Shown: one piece after another, positions 28,601-37,047 of the stretch
How positions within the stretch are numbered: the stretch's first letter is position 1
How the letters are laid out: every line of letters begins with the position of its first letter
Origin: Limnomonas spitsbergensis
Lineage: Eukaryota; Chlorophyta; Chlorophyceae; Chlamydomonadales
Length of the DNA: 64,000 nt
Assembly: GCA_037349105.1 (NCBI GenBank)
Contig: JAYJMM010000119.1
Span: 879,001 to 943,000 of the forward strand
Direction of reading: 5' to 3'
Position numbers and translations under genes: made by a program
Notes under the pieces: model-generated
What the model was told of the DNA's origin: nothing
What the model saw: only the letters and a program-made list of their open reading frames with translations
Database searches by the model: none

Positions 28601-31600
28601 TTTGGGGGAAGACACAGGCATATCGGAGGTGGACAGTGTCCTCGGGGGGAAGGCATCCAGGCGGGGGGGCCTGAGTGCCCCACCAGAGTAGTGTTCTTTG
28701 GCGCACGAGAAGCTTGAGGAGTTGCGCCTGCTGTGTAACGGCAAGGGGAGAGGAGGAAGGGGGGGGGCACGATGTCCCTGGTGTGAGCCGGATAAACAGT
28801 GGAAACTCTCATTGCATATTGCCTCATGTGGCCATTGAACACAGCGTTGCTGAGGCAGCTGTATTGCTACTGTACTTCAGATACATGGCACCAGCCCAGT
28901 GCTCGCAGCCATGCTGAAGTTTTAGACGTCGAAAAATCAGGAAATAATGGGGAAGTGAAATCTAAAAATCTTGAGTGGCAGAGCCAGTGATGGGGAATTC
29001 ATCACTCGGTGGCCCTTGCCTGGCTCTGCCATCAAAGCAGCAGACTTAGGAGCACCAACATGTCCACCGCCACCCACCCCACCCCATGCCACATGAAAGA
29101 AGGCCTATGAAGGGGGAGACACACAAAAACGGGGCCGAACGCTGCAGGCGCGGACAAGAACTTGGACTTTAAAACGTCATCGCAGGTCTGACTTATGTTG
29201 GTCGTACAACCCCTTTCATTTCTTCGAAATTCAGGCGTATCTTTACCTTTTTATGCATATGTATGCCGGTAGGTTAAGATATACCCACGGCATAAGAAGT
29301 CTAGCATTCGCCTAACAAGTCTTGGAAGCAGTGCCTGTCTCATCAGTACTCAAGCTGTCTTGCTAAGCTGTACAGTAGTGAAGTACATACAATCCAATCC
29401 GCTGTACATGTGTACCTGTTCTACTTATTGTACAAAGTGCCCCTTGACAGTGCTAAGCAGTACAAGTTGTGAGTAGTAAGTGCTTGTCTGAGGCCCGTCC
29501 ATAAGTTGCACCATTATGTCCCATTTACGGATACCGGTTCATGGCAAGCCAAACGGATCAGCAAGAGCGACTGAGGCTGAGGACCAGCGGGGATGTTCGG
29601 CAAGATTCCATTGCGTCATGAACAAAGGCGGCTGAGCTAAAAATCGATGGGCCATCTTCACAAAAACAAATAATTTCATAACAATAAAAACAAACATTGG
29701 CGGTTCATACCCTGACCTATTCCACACATTCAACATCCACCCACCCCAGGCACCGCCATTTCACCCACCCAGACCACCTAAACGTATCCACCAGACTCAC
29801 CCACCTCCGTCTCACCCTCCCACCTAAACACGTTCACCGGCACGGCACCACGGCATTCCGGTAAAACGCATCCCCGTAAAACGCAACCCTATTCAGGGCA
29901 CCCATCTGTAAATACCGGTGCCTAACATCTTTATGTACCTTTTGTCATTTTTAAATATATTTGCCTACTATGAGCCAGTATACATTTACCCACTCACATG
30001 TCTGCGTTCATTTACTTAATATATATCCCTAGGGTGCCGATATACACCGGTATGTATATTTTCTTTGTTTACCTGGTCTTGCCGCCGGTCCCAAGCAAGG
30101 CCAGCCGCGCTGCAACCAGAGACGAGGACGGAGTAGTGCTGCTGGGATTCCCATGCCCTGCACGCTGCTGCTCGGTCTTTCAAGGCCAGGAGGTTCATCG
30201 TGCGCTGGAAGCGTGAGAGCAAGCCTTCTGACAGCGGCCTGCTCGCCCCATCTGCGTTACTGCTGCCGCTGTGTGCCAAGAGGCAGGGGTGGGAGGAGGG
30301 GGGTCGTCATGCGAAATGTGCGGAGGGAACTTGTCAAACTTTGTCAAACCGTGCAAGCGCATGCACAATTATGCAGAACGTAACTTCAGGTTCAGATTCA
30401 GTGTTTTTGTACGGAATATCGATCTCTTTTCAATGAACTATGCACTGTGCTGGCTTCAAGCTTATATTCTCATACCATTTGCTTCTGCCTAATTAATTAT
30501 TCCTCTTAGTATTGGCTCCTAGTGTACCGGTAGATTTGATGTGCCTTACCTCAGAAAAAGCTGATTTGCCTCACCTTGGAATACGGTAAGTTGTTTATTC
30601 AATGCTCTTCCCACGGGCCAAACAGTTTAAAAACAATGCATTTCTGACTGAAACTGGCAAAGACATTCGATAATTCGTGTTTGTGATGAATCCTCACCCC
30701 TAGAAAGGTCATTTTGAGGCAGGGAATTCGATTATACCGTTCTTACAGGCTTCTATGCAGACTGGTCAGACATGCGTCTAAGTTGGTGCTCGCTCATAGG
30801 ATGGAGTATGGGGCAACCCCATAGCAAGTTGGTGCTCCCTCATAGGATGGAGTATGGGGCAACCCCATAGCTAACCAATCCAGAGTTTCCACCATGGGAC
30901 ACACATATCATATGCCTTACTTGAGCACACCTGCGAGTTGATGGCACAGGAAGCCTTGGGGTAAAGGCAGATAGGTTTAGGTTTAGGTTTATCAGAAAGA
31001 TTTGAAAACCCCCAAAGTTCAAGCTGAAAGTTCACTCCTTTCCGGCCCAGGCTGTGCTGTTTCCATAACTCTCATGCCACCCACATGCCACGGGTGTCAT
31101 TTTCTCTCTTCCTTAGACTTGCTGCACGTACCCATCGCTTGGATCCCATCAGAACACCGCCCCACACATGCAGCCCCCATGCATGCTTGGGGATCTATCA
31201 AGAGATCTCTCCTCAGCCAAACCCCCCTTCCGCCCTCCCCACCTCTATGGCAACAACCTCCTCATCCCTCATCACCATTGCCCTATCAGACACCTAACGA
31301 TGCGAAGATAGTCCCACGTCACGAGTTGCTAGGAGTTTGGGCCTTGGTGTTGTTGCAAACTGAATAACGCTCCTCTTAAGGGGTCTCATATGTTTCCTGA
31401 AATTGAGATTAAGTCCTGTCCTGCTCAGAGGGCTAAGTTCTACCACTCCACCTTCTTTCAGATTCCTAGTAAACAGTTTAGGGTTCAAGACTTGAGGGTT
31501 AAGGGTATCGTGTTTGGGGCAGTAGGTCCATCATGCTCCTCTTGCTTCCAAAGGCCCCCAGTCCAAGCCACGTACCGCCTATGAGTCCGATGCTCTGGCA

Positions 31601-34600
31601 GGCCTACACCGCCTTCACTCAGGTTGTGGCCTGATGTCGCCGAAAGGCTGCTCCCGCCTCCGCTGGCTCCAAGGCCACCGCTGCCGCCGACACTGTCTAT
31701 CCGGAAGCCTCCGGCAGAGGCCCATGCCGTCGCCTCAGCATCAGCGCCTTTGTTGCTCTCCGGTGTATCTGGAAGACGTGGAGAGCCCAAGGGATGCACC
31801 AGCAACTGGGACATGGAGTGCTCGGTAAGCGCATCCTCATGCACGACTTCCAGCGTCGATAGCTTGTGCAACGGCCTCGAGGAGGTTGAAAGCCTGGGCG
31901 GGCAGTGCGGCGACGTCGGCTGGTCCCCCTTCTCCATCTGCTGCTGCTGCTGCTCCTGCGGTCCTGGTAGGCCAGTGGCTGCCGGCGGGGGGACCATGAC
32001 AAGGCCGCACCATTCGCGTCCTATTCCGGCCTGAGGGCCGGCACTGAGCGTAGACATGGACGAGGAGGCGTCCGCCAGCAAAAGCACGTCGCCATTATTG
32101 TGGTGGCCGCCCCCTGATCTTCGAGCAGGGGCAGCAGCAGCGGCGTCCGCTAGGACGCTACAGGGCTCAGCGCTGCCTCTGGAAGTCCTGTAAGCTGCAA
32201 GGAATAAAACAATGGAGGAATAAATAAAGCAACACCGGAACCTCCCCTAAACCCTGAATTTACCCATATATTTTACACTCTAGGGCAGTGGGGCGTGTAT
32301 CAAGAAAGGTACACAGTAGGCTACATTACAGGGTAGGCACCCGTGCATCTCAAGTGTTGTAATGTCATAATACTACCATGGGCTGGATCACGGCCCCCCG
32401 CCCCTGCTTCCTGAACCCCAGTTAAAATTATGCATCATTCCCATCTGATAAAGCATCAGAAACCGCACGTTACAACAAGCAAGAACCCGAACTGCGACAA
32501 AACCAATCCCCTATAACAATGCTCACCATTTACAATTGCAGGGCTTGAAATTCATTTAAATGCATTTAGGCCCCATTCCCACTGCAAAAGTCCTGGCTAT
32601 AGACCCTATCTCGGACTTGGAGTCAGACACGCACAGATGTCATGTACAGTATAATCCATATTATACTGTACCGTATAATGATGTTTATTTCAGTGCAGTT
32701 CCTGACAAGGGCTGCTTGGTGGCTGGGTGTAGGCCTACGGGGCGGCCTTGGGGGAATATTGGGGGAGGGCCAAATCCTGGCTGCTTTTTTCCCTCTGTTT
32801 TTTGGGGACTGTAACTGTCCGAAAGTAACAGCAACACAAAAGGGGATTCGCTGCAGTCCATAGGTTCAGGGATAGAACCACACACTTAACCCTAATCCCT
32901 AAACCCTAAGCCAGTGCTGACAGGGTGTTGAGTCCTCTGCCCCCTCATAGCATCCTTTGGACTGCAAACACACCTGCATTGCCAAAAAGTGCATGTGGGT
33001 GATGTGGGCCATTGCCAATACCTGAGGGCAGCAGCGTGCCCAGCACCTCCCAGACCAAGGCTGGCTCCAGAACCAGTAGCCTGCCCAGAAACACCTCCAG
33101 GCCGGGGAGGCCTTGTCCAGCTGCATCAGCCTCGTGTACCGGGCTGCCAGGGTGCACCAGCAGGGCCCTCATGAGCGATGCAAGGTCGCCGTGGTACTGA
33201 AAGCTGCTGTTGTTCTGAGCACACGCGGCACAGGTAGAAAAAATCAGCTTGCTTGTATCAGTGAGCTTGCCAACTACCAAGACGGAGGCATTTGAACTGT
33301 CAAGACGGAGGCATTTTCTGTTTTGCTCTTAAGCAGATAATGCACTGGGCTGAGTTTAAGCAGGGCTAGCGGTAAGGGCTTATAATCTATACTCGCAACG
33401 AAACTGGCGGTAATCTGGCGGCATTTGGTTGTGTCTCTGGACCTAAATCAGGCTGTTCAGTAAACCAAAGGTACAGGTTGCAACCTATAACACACACCCT
33501 TAATCTAAAACCTAAACAAACAATATTTCAATAAGGATATGTTGCAGCCCTAGACCATGCACTCACCTGGTAAAGCACCTGCCCCTCAAGGGAGCACAGC
33601 GTGAACATGGCAGGAACGCGGTCCACTAGGCTGAAGGCCCTGGTCGCAACTGCCACGGCTGCCTACGCCCTGCCTGTCCTCCAGATGCGACAGAGCTCTT
33701 TCTCAACGTCTGTTCCTCGCTCCTGCCTCCATCACCAGCAACCCCATCGAAGCGGTGAGACAGCATCAGCGTCCTGCACGGCTGCTGGGTTGCAGCTTCC
33801 GCCTTTCCAGCCTTGCCCTGCTCTGTCACGCAAAGGGGTGGAGAGGCGTCCCACAGGCACGTTTGGACCTCGACACTGAGCTCCGTGCATGTTTGCACCA
33901 GCAGGGAAGCTGTGGAGGGAGAGTGCACGATAGAGCCTGACGCTTGCTCCGCGGCTGCCATTTGGTGCTCGTTGCAGAACTTCTGCCCGAGCTGCAAGGC
34001 CATACAGGCAAGCGAGAGCATCATACCCATGCGAGTGTCAGTAGCGGCCGAGGCGCACAGCCCCTGCATGAAGCACTGGCAGCAGCAGAAGCAGCAAGGG
34101 TGCAGCGGTGCCGTCTCACTGCCAGCCATGTGCTGCGCAGCTCTGGAATTTGCGCGTTGGCTCGGGAGGCTGCCGTCCTCGCGGCAGCGGAAGGCGACTC
34201 TGAAGTACGCTGAGCAGCTCATGTTGTTTTTGTTGCTCGCCTTACTGCCATCATTGCTGAGGTTGCGGCTGCTGTCCCTGCTGTCTCTGTCATTGCCGCT
34301 GCTGAAGCTTTCACATTGCATGATGGCTAGCTCTTCAGAGCTTGAGCTGCTGGTGGCTATGGTGGAGTCTGCTGACTGCGAAACACAAGGCAGCTTGAAA
34401 ACATTTAAGACACCATGTGAATTAATACGAATCAGGCAGCAGCTACAGCATGTGGCATTGTCACACTGGCTTGGTGATCCCGGTGGCATTGGCAGTGCTC
34501 CTGCTGCAGCTGCAGCCTTCGGGGTACCTGATGCTTCCATGCCAGCTGAAGCTGAGGAGGGTGTGGTCCCGCAAGCAGCACTTGCTTCTACCAGTACTCT

Positions 34601-34893
34601 GCTGGTACAACAGCAGGGTCTCGCACATGCAGCGCATGACACTGTTGAAGATGCCAGAAACGCACTAGCTCCTTCCTTCGACGTGGCCACAAGTTGCAGT
34701 ACCGCAGAATCCACTGGGCTGAGTGGATTCCGACGCGTTCGCACGTTCGTCGCGGAGAGGCAGGTCGAAGACAGTAAAGGAAGCTGAAGAGCCGCAGCGA
34801 CAGGCGGTGATGGATCTGCAAATTGGCCTTGCCCAGTGGCAGGAGCGGGAATCACGGTAACAGCGGCTGTGATTCCTGCACCCGATGGGTAAC
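13390..34893 (-). CDS. PAS-domain class III nucleotide cyclase gene (exons over 21 kb; 3' end missing)
   Basis: Probable guanylate or adenylate cyclase making cyclic nucleotides. Proposed exons, 5' to 3' on minus: 34893 to about 33700, 33662-33567, 33214-33022, 32187-31576, 28727-28536, 27972-27838, 23500-23406, 23211-23109, 22219-22007, 19101-18629, a possible 31-bp exon 14023-13993, and 13602-13390. Every listed exon has AG/GT borders except the unplaced 3' end of the first. Phases agree from 32187 to 27838 and from 23500 to 13390. They do not yet join between 33022 and 32187, or between 27838 and 23500, so small exons are missing there. Order of domains: low-complexity N-terminus, PAS fold, Ser/Gln-rich linkers, a helix ending LVQLVPDHIHAE, then the start of the cyclase domain. 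The promoter-proximal end is not resolved. It is possible that two genes are merged here at the 27.8-23.5 kb gap. Confidence 0.6.
13603..14256 (-). other. Cyclase intron with telomere-like text and a candidate 31-bp exon
   Basis: 13612-13710 is degenerate telomere-like sequence (GGGTTAGGGTTTAAG type). At 13993-14023 on minus a 31-bp stretch lies between an acceptor ending TTGGTCAG and donor GTACCC and would encode GFEGPDHEIG. It has exactly the phase (2 in, 0 out) needed to join exon 19101-18629 to the catalytic exon. It would fill the short gap normally seen between the LLPxxV helix and the VTILF strand of these enzymes. The rest shows no coding potential I can support. Confidence 0.35.
14257..18622. 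repeat. 19-bp CTCACYCANTCCACCA minisatellite in a cyclase intron
   Basis: About 230 units of a 19-bp motif, in variants such as CTCACTCACTCCACCAGCG, CTCACCCATTCCACCACCA and CTCACCCAATCAACCACCA. Longer blocks recur: the string with CACCCAGTCCACCACC occurs near 15080, 16040 and 17345. The plus strand is C/A-rich with no stop in two overlapping frames, giving spurious ORFs of 1465 and 1502 codons rich in His, Ser, Thr and Pro. Since 19 is not divisible by 3, each frame cycles through all three readings. In the direction of the host gene (minus) the repeat is full of GTGAGT and GTGAGC, i.e. donor-like sites. Confidence 0.95.
18629..19101 (-). CDS. Cyclase gene exon: linker and pre-catalytic helix
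   Basis: A 473-bp exon between an acceptor ending CACACTTCAG and a GTGAGT donor, phase 0 in and 2 out. It is Ser/Asp/Glu-rich and then ends in CWHELLVQLVPDHIHAE. That ending resembles the LL-x-Q-x-LP-x-HV helix that sits directly before the catalytic domain in class III cyclases. The donor is only six bases from the first unit of the 19-bp minisatellite. The link to the catalytic exon needs one further small exon by phase. Confidence 0.65.
19102..19842. other. Intron DNA, no gene seen
   Basis: It contains telomere-like fragments (TTTAGGGGTATAGTTTAGGG near 19341) and a short AT-rich part at 19590-19680. I see no supported exon, RNA gene or strong repeat. Confidence 0.5.
19843..20107. mobile_element. 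Foldback (MITE-like) element
   Basis: Imperfect inverted arms of about 110 bp. Left arm landmarks: AAGTGAGGCAAGGGG, CTGTCACTAGGGGGG, GGACTAGTCCCCC, GTTGGCGCCT, AAGAATCGACC. The right arm carries the same landmarks in reverse-complement order: GTCGATTCTT, AGGCGCCAAC, GGGGACTAGTCC, CCCCCTAGTGACAG, CCTTAGTGAGG. The short spacer codes for nothing recognisable. This is typical of a non-autonomous foldback or MITE copy, lying inside a cyclase intron. Target-site duplications are not clear. Confidence 0.6.
20160..20573. other. Low-complexity intron DNA with a doubled hairpin motif
   Basis: C- and A-homopolymer-rich sequence up to about 20260, then unique DNA. At 20409-20451 the 21-bp string starting CATGCCAACAGTCAATG is present twice in tandem. 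Each copy contains the small hairpin CCAACA-GTCAA-TGTTGG. The function is unknown. Confidence 0.5.
20574..20900 (-). CDS. Cys-rich ORF fragment, possibly transposon-derived
   Basis: An open frame of 108 codons. It has a Cys/His cluster near the start (ITCGRCGKVLKSADP, then RCHQNGREC), a basic stretch and SKRQRTLGF, then an Ala/Pro/Ser-rich tail. The CxxC-x(n)-CH-x(n)-C spacing could be a zinc-finger-like domain of the kind found at the N-terminus of hAT-type transposases, but I cannot name a family. It lies inside a cyclase intron next to mobile DNA and has no recognisable catalytic domain, so a remnant is likely. An overlapping plus-strand frame at 20401-20913 is probably its shadow. Confidence 0.3.
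   Translation of the reverse strand: MAVLVWWIMNKPITCGRCGKVLKSADPAIVRCHQNGRECMARMAASAIPRDSKRQRTLGFAPVPPLATHADAAAERTPASPPASSSPSPAENEVATASPPLPDVAPWR
20901..21299. other. Intron DNA, no gene seen
   Basis: Homopolymer-rich (C runs near 21140-21185, A runs near 21196-21220). No supported coding sequence. Confidence 0.4.
21300..21900. repeat. Dispersed GCGCA-rich repeat, copy A
   Basis: AT-rich sequence punctuated by CGCGCAGC / CGCGCACC. It shares several landmarks with 56525-57010: CGCGCTAxxGC...CGCAC, then CGCACCCCCAAAATAGTTGTTTxGG followed by CTGACTGAC. The order is the same and the identity is partial, so these look like two diverged copies of one interspersed non-coding element. The nearby 141-codon minus ORF has no recognisable motif. 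Confidence 0.55.
22007..22219 (-). CDS. Cyclase gene exon with Arg-rich RRRNS motif
   Basis: A 71-codon exon between an acceptor ending TGTCCCGCAG and donor GTACGA, phase 0 in and out. It begins GAFEPRDMANHVNALKSS, continues Gly/Glu-rich, then VDRRRRRNSCSITLNKAM. The basic RRxS string resembles protein-kinase A/G-type phosphorylation sites and recurs in two other exons of this gene. Phase joins it to 23211-23109 upstream and 19101-18629 downstream. Confidence 0.6.
22427..23035. repeat. 20-bp GCACCATGCACTGGAAGCAT minisatellite
   Basis: About 30 units of 20 bp. Some are lengthened by a 6-bp insertion (CATGCA), and twice by CCATGCACCATT near 22725 and 22925. All six frames stay open because no unit contains a stop in either strand. 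Each frame rotates, giving Met/His/Cys/Trp-rich 20-residue periods. It sits in the intron between exons 23211-23109 and 22219-22007. The unit is rich in GCATGC and CATG palindromes. Confidence 0.93.
23109..23211 (-). CDS. Cyclase gene exon (LMAESGMQLVSSIPW)
   Basis: Acceptor GCCACCGCAG and donor GTTCAG, phase 2 in and 0 out. It joins in frame to exon 23500-23406, giving a continuous stretch GLDRLQQ-LMAESGMQLVSS followed by IPWLDQQVDDAGG. I do not recognise the domain. Third codon positions are GC-rich and the reading frame is continuous through both splice joins, which is why I call it coding. Confidence 0.6.
23406..23500 (-). CDS. Cyclase gene exon (GQKVYIGLDRLQQ)
   Basis: A 95-bp exon, acceptor TTTGCGCAG and donor GTATCT, phase 0 in and 2 out. 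It reads RRIYQEEAREHIRGNTAVAG then QKVYIGLDRLQQ. The second half has G or C in nearly every third codon position. No family is recognised. The exon feeding it (needing phase 0 out) is not identified; one weak candidate, DLLQHASGCGDAASRMQRML, lies at about 23722-23785 on minus. Confidence 0.55.
23501..24319 (-). other. Intron DNA with weak candidate exons
   Basis: Two minus-strand stretches follow good acceptors: one after CCTCCTTTTCTCAG near 23984 reading NRRSQRITLNEP (similar to RRRNSCSITLNK in exon 22219-22007), and one after TAGCCTCAG near 23785. Donors and phases do not settle either. The remainder shows nothing I can support. Confidence 0.3.
24320..27512. repeat. 19-bp GGATCCCAGGGGGTTACCA minisatellite
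   Basis: About 168 units of 19 bp. They alternate between ACCAGGATCCC and ACCGGGATCCC versions, with occasional AGGAAGGTACC, GGGAGTTACC and GGGCGTTACC variants. Every unit carries a BamHI-type GGATCC. Because 19 is not divisible by 3, plus-strand frames cycle through a 19-residue pattern (GYQDPRGLPGSQGVTRIPG), giving spurious collagen-like ORFs of 539 and 468 codons. The last unit decays into TCCCACGGGTTTG at 27512. The array lies in the intron between exons 27972-27838 and 23500-23406. Confidence 0.95.
27838..27972 (-). CDS. Cyclase gene linker exon with RRSFSSF motif
   Basis: Acceptor TGTGCCCAACAG, donor GTGTGT, phase 2 in and 2 out. It reads RRSFSSFRSMKERSRGEL followed by a Ser/Glu-rich tail ending SDASR. 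It matches exon 28727-28536 at its start in both protein and DNA (GCGCAGCTTTTCTAGCTTC against GCGCAACTCCTCAAGCTTC). The two appear to be a duplicated, phase-symmetric exon pair. RRxS is a candidate kinase site. Confidence 0.6.
28138..28186. repeat. 12-bp GATATCTCCGGG tandem repeat
   Basis: Four slightly diverged 12-bp units in the intron between the two RRxS exons. No other feature is evident between 27995 and 28535 apart from a (TG)n run at 28033-28048. Confidence 0.6.
28536..28727 (-). CDS. Cyclase gene linker exon with RRNSSSF motif
   Basis: Acceptor GTTACACAGCAG, donor GTGCGA, phase 2 in and 2 out. It reads RRNSSSFSCAKEHYSGG then a Pro/Ser-rich stretch ending YLAEDLIPSR. Phase joins it directly to 32187-31576 upstream and 27972-27838 downstream. 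Paralogous start to the next exon, see there. Confidence 0.6.
28731..30072. other. Intron DNA, no gene seen
   Basis: Mixed AT-rich and Pro-codon-rich sequence with several ACCGGT-containing spots. No exon has both a convincing frame and splice borders. Confidence 0.4.
30073..30262 (-). CDS. Possible alternative cyclase exon
   Basis: Acceptor CACAGCGGCAG and donor GTAAAC. One frame reads GLLSRFQRTMNLLALKDR then AAACRAWESQQHYSVLVSG. The entry phase (2) fits the upstream exon, but the exit phase (0) does not fit the next one, whereas skipping it keeps the frame. A second frame is also open. It may be an alternative exon, a missed small exon may follow, or it may be non-coding. Confidence 0.3.
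30780..30871. repeat. 46-bp tandem duplication
   Basis: Two adjacent 46-bp copies starting AAGTTGGTGCTC, differing at one base, so a recent duplication. The surrounding intron (30263-31575) shows no supported exon. Confidence 0.8.
31576..32187 (-). CDS. Cyclase gene linker exon, Gln- and Gly-rich
   Basis: A 612-bp exon between acceptor TTGCAGCTTACAG and the strong donor GTACGT, phase 2 in and out. It encodes about 203 residues of low complexity, with an Ala stretch, a QEQQQQQMEKGDQ run and a Gly/Ser-rich tail ending LPEHRTHRR. One less simple segment reads REWCGLVMVPPPAATG. There is no recognised domain; it is a linker downstream of the PAS exons. Confidence 0.55.
32188..33021. other. Intron DNA, no exon resolved
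   Basis: Phases require at least one unseen exon between 33022 and 32187. The minus reading QVLAMAHITHMHFLAMQ at about 32978-33026 overlaps the end of the second PAS exon in another frame and is ambiguous. AT-rich and telomere-like pieces make up the rest. Confidence 0.35.
33022..33214 (-). CDS. Cyclase gene exon: PAS domain, second part
   Basis: Acceptor GTGTGCTCAG, donor GTATTG, phase 0 in and 1 out. It begins NNSSFQYHGDLASLMRALL and ends LLVLEPALVWEVLGTLLPS. Joined to the previous exon it gives MFTLCSLEGQVLYQ-NNSSF. That is the PAS core pattern (strand pair G-x-V-LY-x-N-x-A/S-S) followed by the helical region. In algal cyclases a PAS sensor commonly precedes the catalytic domain. The ligand is unknown. 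Confidence 0.65.
33567..33662 (-). CDS. Cyclase gene exon: PAS domain, first part
   Basis: The 96-bp frame AAVAVATRAFSLVDRVPAMF TLCSLEGQVLYQ (32 codons) ends at donor GTGAGT, phase 0. The pattern VPAMFTLCSLEGQVLYQ is the first PAS strand pair. The start is inferred from an acceptor GGGCGTAG at 33663-33668; the true join to the large upstream frame is uncertain. Confidence 0.55.
33690..34893 (-). CDS. Cyclase gene N-terminal low-complexity exon(s)
   Basis: An open minus frame entered through acceptor ATCATTTTTAG, beginning YPSGAGITAAVTVIPAPATG. It is Ser/Cys/Ala-rich, including SSSSSEELAIMQCESFSSGN and NLSNDGSKASNKNN. A 72-bp in-frame intron may be present at about 34383-34454 (acceptor TGTGTTTCGCAG). 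The 3' border is not fixed. A 324-codon plus-strand frame over the same DNA is taken as a shadow. No domain is recognised. Confidence 0.45.
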
Positions 34894-36740
34894 CTAAAAA
34901 TGATAGGATACAGGGGAGACGATGACATCCCGGTGATGAACAGCATTTCTGGGCAGAGACGTTATCAGATATTGAGGTGTCGGACAGATGGGCACGGCAA
35001 GAATATAAACTAAGCTGGTACACAACAACACGACATGCATTCATGACCTGATGAGTGATGACCATGCACAAGCAAGCACTCAAAGTGGGTTGAGGGCGGG
35101 AGCAGTGTAGCTCGGGTACTTATTATTAGTCCCTGCCACGGTTGTTTTATGAGGCGACTTTTCATACAGGATGTGACACCTACGGTATTGCGTCTTAGTA
35201 TCTACCAGTAGCAGGGGCTTCGGGCGGAGCCGAGAGGTTGGCACCCCGGATCTCCGATGTGCCACGTCTCCATTGGCCAAGACCAAGACAATGTTTGAAT
35301 ATGTTCCGCATCACGCTGACACGCCGATACCACCGGATGCCTTATTTAGAGCAGGAAATCAAATTTTGACGAGTGAGGTCTTTTGACAAGTAAGGCGCGC
35401 GCTGATTTAATATACTCTTTCAGGATACAGCGTCAGCCCGGTCTGGTTAATTGATTGCCGGGTGCCAGCAGCATGTCAGAAAAATACGAAGTAAAAGGAG
35501 TGAGCGGGGATGCAAGATTGATACTAGGCCGGTGAATACGGTCGGCACATTCCTACCTCAGTCTTCGGCGTAAAGCGGGCCAGTCCGAATGCCTTTGTGA
35601 AGGAGATGCAATATTGCGGCACTAGATCGGCATTAGATGGTGAAGTAGACGGTGCACTCCCACAAGCTCACTGTACAGCACCGACATGGGTGCCGAGTAC
35701 CTACTTTCCCGCCCCAAGGGACAGGCCAACCGAGGGCGGCCTGGCGGGGGGCGTCAGGCAGGTTGTGAACGGCACCTCAACATTGCGTAGGTAAAGCATA
35801 CAAAAATTGAGGCCTCAAGATCGCAAGTCGCAATCAGGATCACTTGCGGCGAGCGACCCTGTCTGCTCCGACCGGGGCGATGAGGGCCCGGCTCCGCGGC
35901 ATTGTGCAAGCAAGCCATCAATGGATACAGATCGTTCGAAGCAATGAATATCTTCGCAGGAATGATCGCAGCCACTCAGTCCACGATGGGGTCCCGACAG
36001 GGGACGAAATGCCTACTAGTCGCATGCATGGCCATGCCTGGCCTACTAGTCGCATGCATGGCCACAGCCATTGCTTGCGCACGTTGCTTAGACAAAAGAT
36101 CAGGGACTCAAGTGTAGCCACTCATCCATGCAGCCCCAGGCCCCATCTAGGAACATGCATGGAATGTCACCCACCCATCCTGACTTGCATGGCGCACTAG
36201 GACGTAGGAAACGGAGGCATGTGCAACCCGCCCGATCGGCACCCAGTTCCCTAGAGACAAACCTTGCTTGCACATTTCAGGTCATCGGCAACTAAAATGG
36301 AATGGGTTGAAGGTATTGTGTCTTATCTGAAAAACATGTCCCATTTCACACATCCCGATGTTCAAGAGGCAACATTCCTAATGGCAGGCCACAAGGCCGT
36401 CACCAATTTACCTGGCATACAAAATCATTTCCTGTTCCTGCTCGCCTTTTCTGATCTCAGCTTTTGGTCTGGTTTCCTGGCTTCTTGTCTGGTCAATGTC
36501 TCCTATCTGCAAGTTGGTTGTCCTTATTCGGCTTTGAAGGAGACGATTGCAGCCTCTTCTGGCTGGGATGGCTCCTCGTGGTATGACTAAAGCGTGCTCT
36601 GAAATCTGAATAGTGGGGTTTCGACGTGGAGTACCCGTTCTTTAGGGATCTCCTTCATGGGAGACTGTAAAAAAAGTGTGCCTAGAAAAAAAAAGTGACT
36701 AAAAAAAAAAAAAAAAAAAAAGACGGTCACCATACCTACT

Positions 36741-36959
36741 ATGCCGAAGCGACGGCCCACGACGCTCCGCAGGCACAGGCCAGGGGTGGGTTGCCACGAA
36801 GTGTTCTACCGCAAGCGCGGCCTCGATCAAAAGAAGCGCATTAGCAATGCGGTTCTATTGCACCCAACGTCGGCTGTGGGCGACATTATTCGAAAAGCTT
36901 TTGGGCCGCGCGGCGATGACACCTCTCGCCCGCCACCCACCCGACGTAATCGTCTGTGA
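36741..36959 (+). CDS. Small basic ORF of unknown function
   Basis: 72 codons starting MPKRRPTTLRRHRPGVGCHE, with FYRKRGLDQKKRISNAVLL and a Pro/Arg-rich end. It follows an A-tract and a TACCTACT leader. It is strongly basic, with no recognised domain. It could be a nucleic-acid-binding peptide from a mobile element or a chance ORF. Confidence 0.2.
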   Translation: MPKRRPTTLRRHRPGVGCHEVFYRKRGLDQKKRISNAVLLHPTSAVGDIIRKAFGPRGDDTSRPPPTRRNRL

Positions 36960-36964
36960 CTAAT

Positions 36965-37047
36965 GCCGTACTGGTGTCAGTCGCTTACAGCCTAGCATCG
37001 ACGATACTGTCAAGCGGAGGTCGCGAGTTCGATACCTGCCGGTGGCA
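36965..37047 (+). ncRNA. tRNA-like segment (possible SINE head or tRNA relic)
   Basis: An A-box-like TGGTGTCAGTCGC and a B-box-like GAGTTCGATACC lie about 45 bp apart, ahead of CTGCCGGTGGCA. Acceptor pairing to GCCGTAC is only partial (5 of 7) and the T stem has a mismatch, so it is not a sound tRNA gene. A-rich text follows at 37093-37165, as in tRNA-derived SINEs. Confidence 0.3.

Noticed and set aside
33813..34787. 324-codon plus-strand ORF
   Set aside because: It lies opposite the longer minus-strand frame, which has an acceptor, neighbouring PAS exons and an ordered layout. The plus frame is Leu/Ser/Ala-rich and lacks domains.
36264..36590. 108-codon plus ORF (MLAHFRSSATKMEWVEG)
   Set aside because: No domain, no splice or promoter context, and mixed composition typical of chance ORFs.
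36965..37047. Functional tRNA gene
   Set aside because: Acceptor and T stems have mismatches and the D arm does not fold well, so only a tRNA-like relic is supported.
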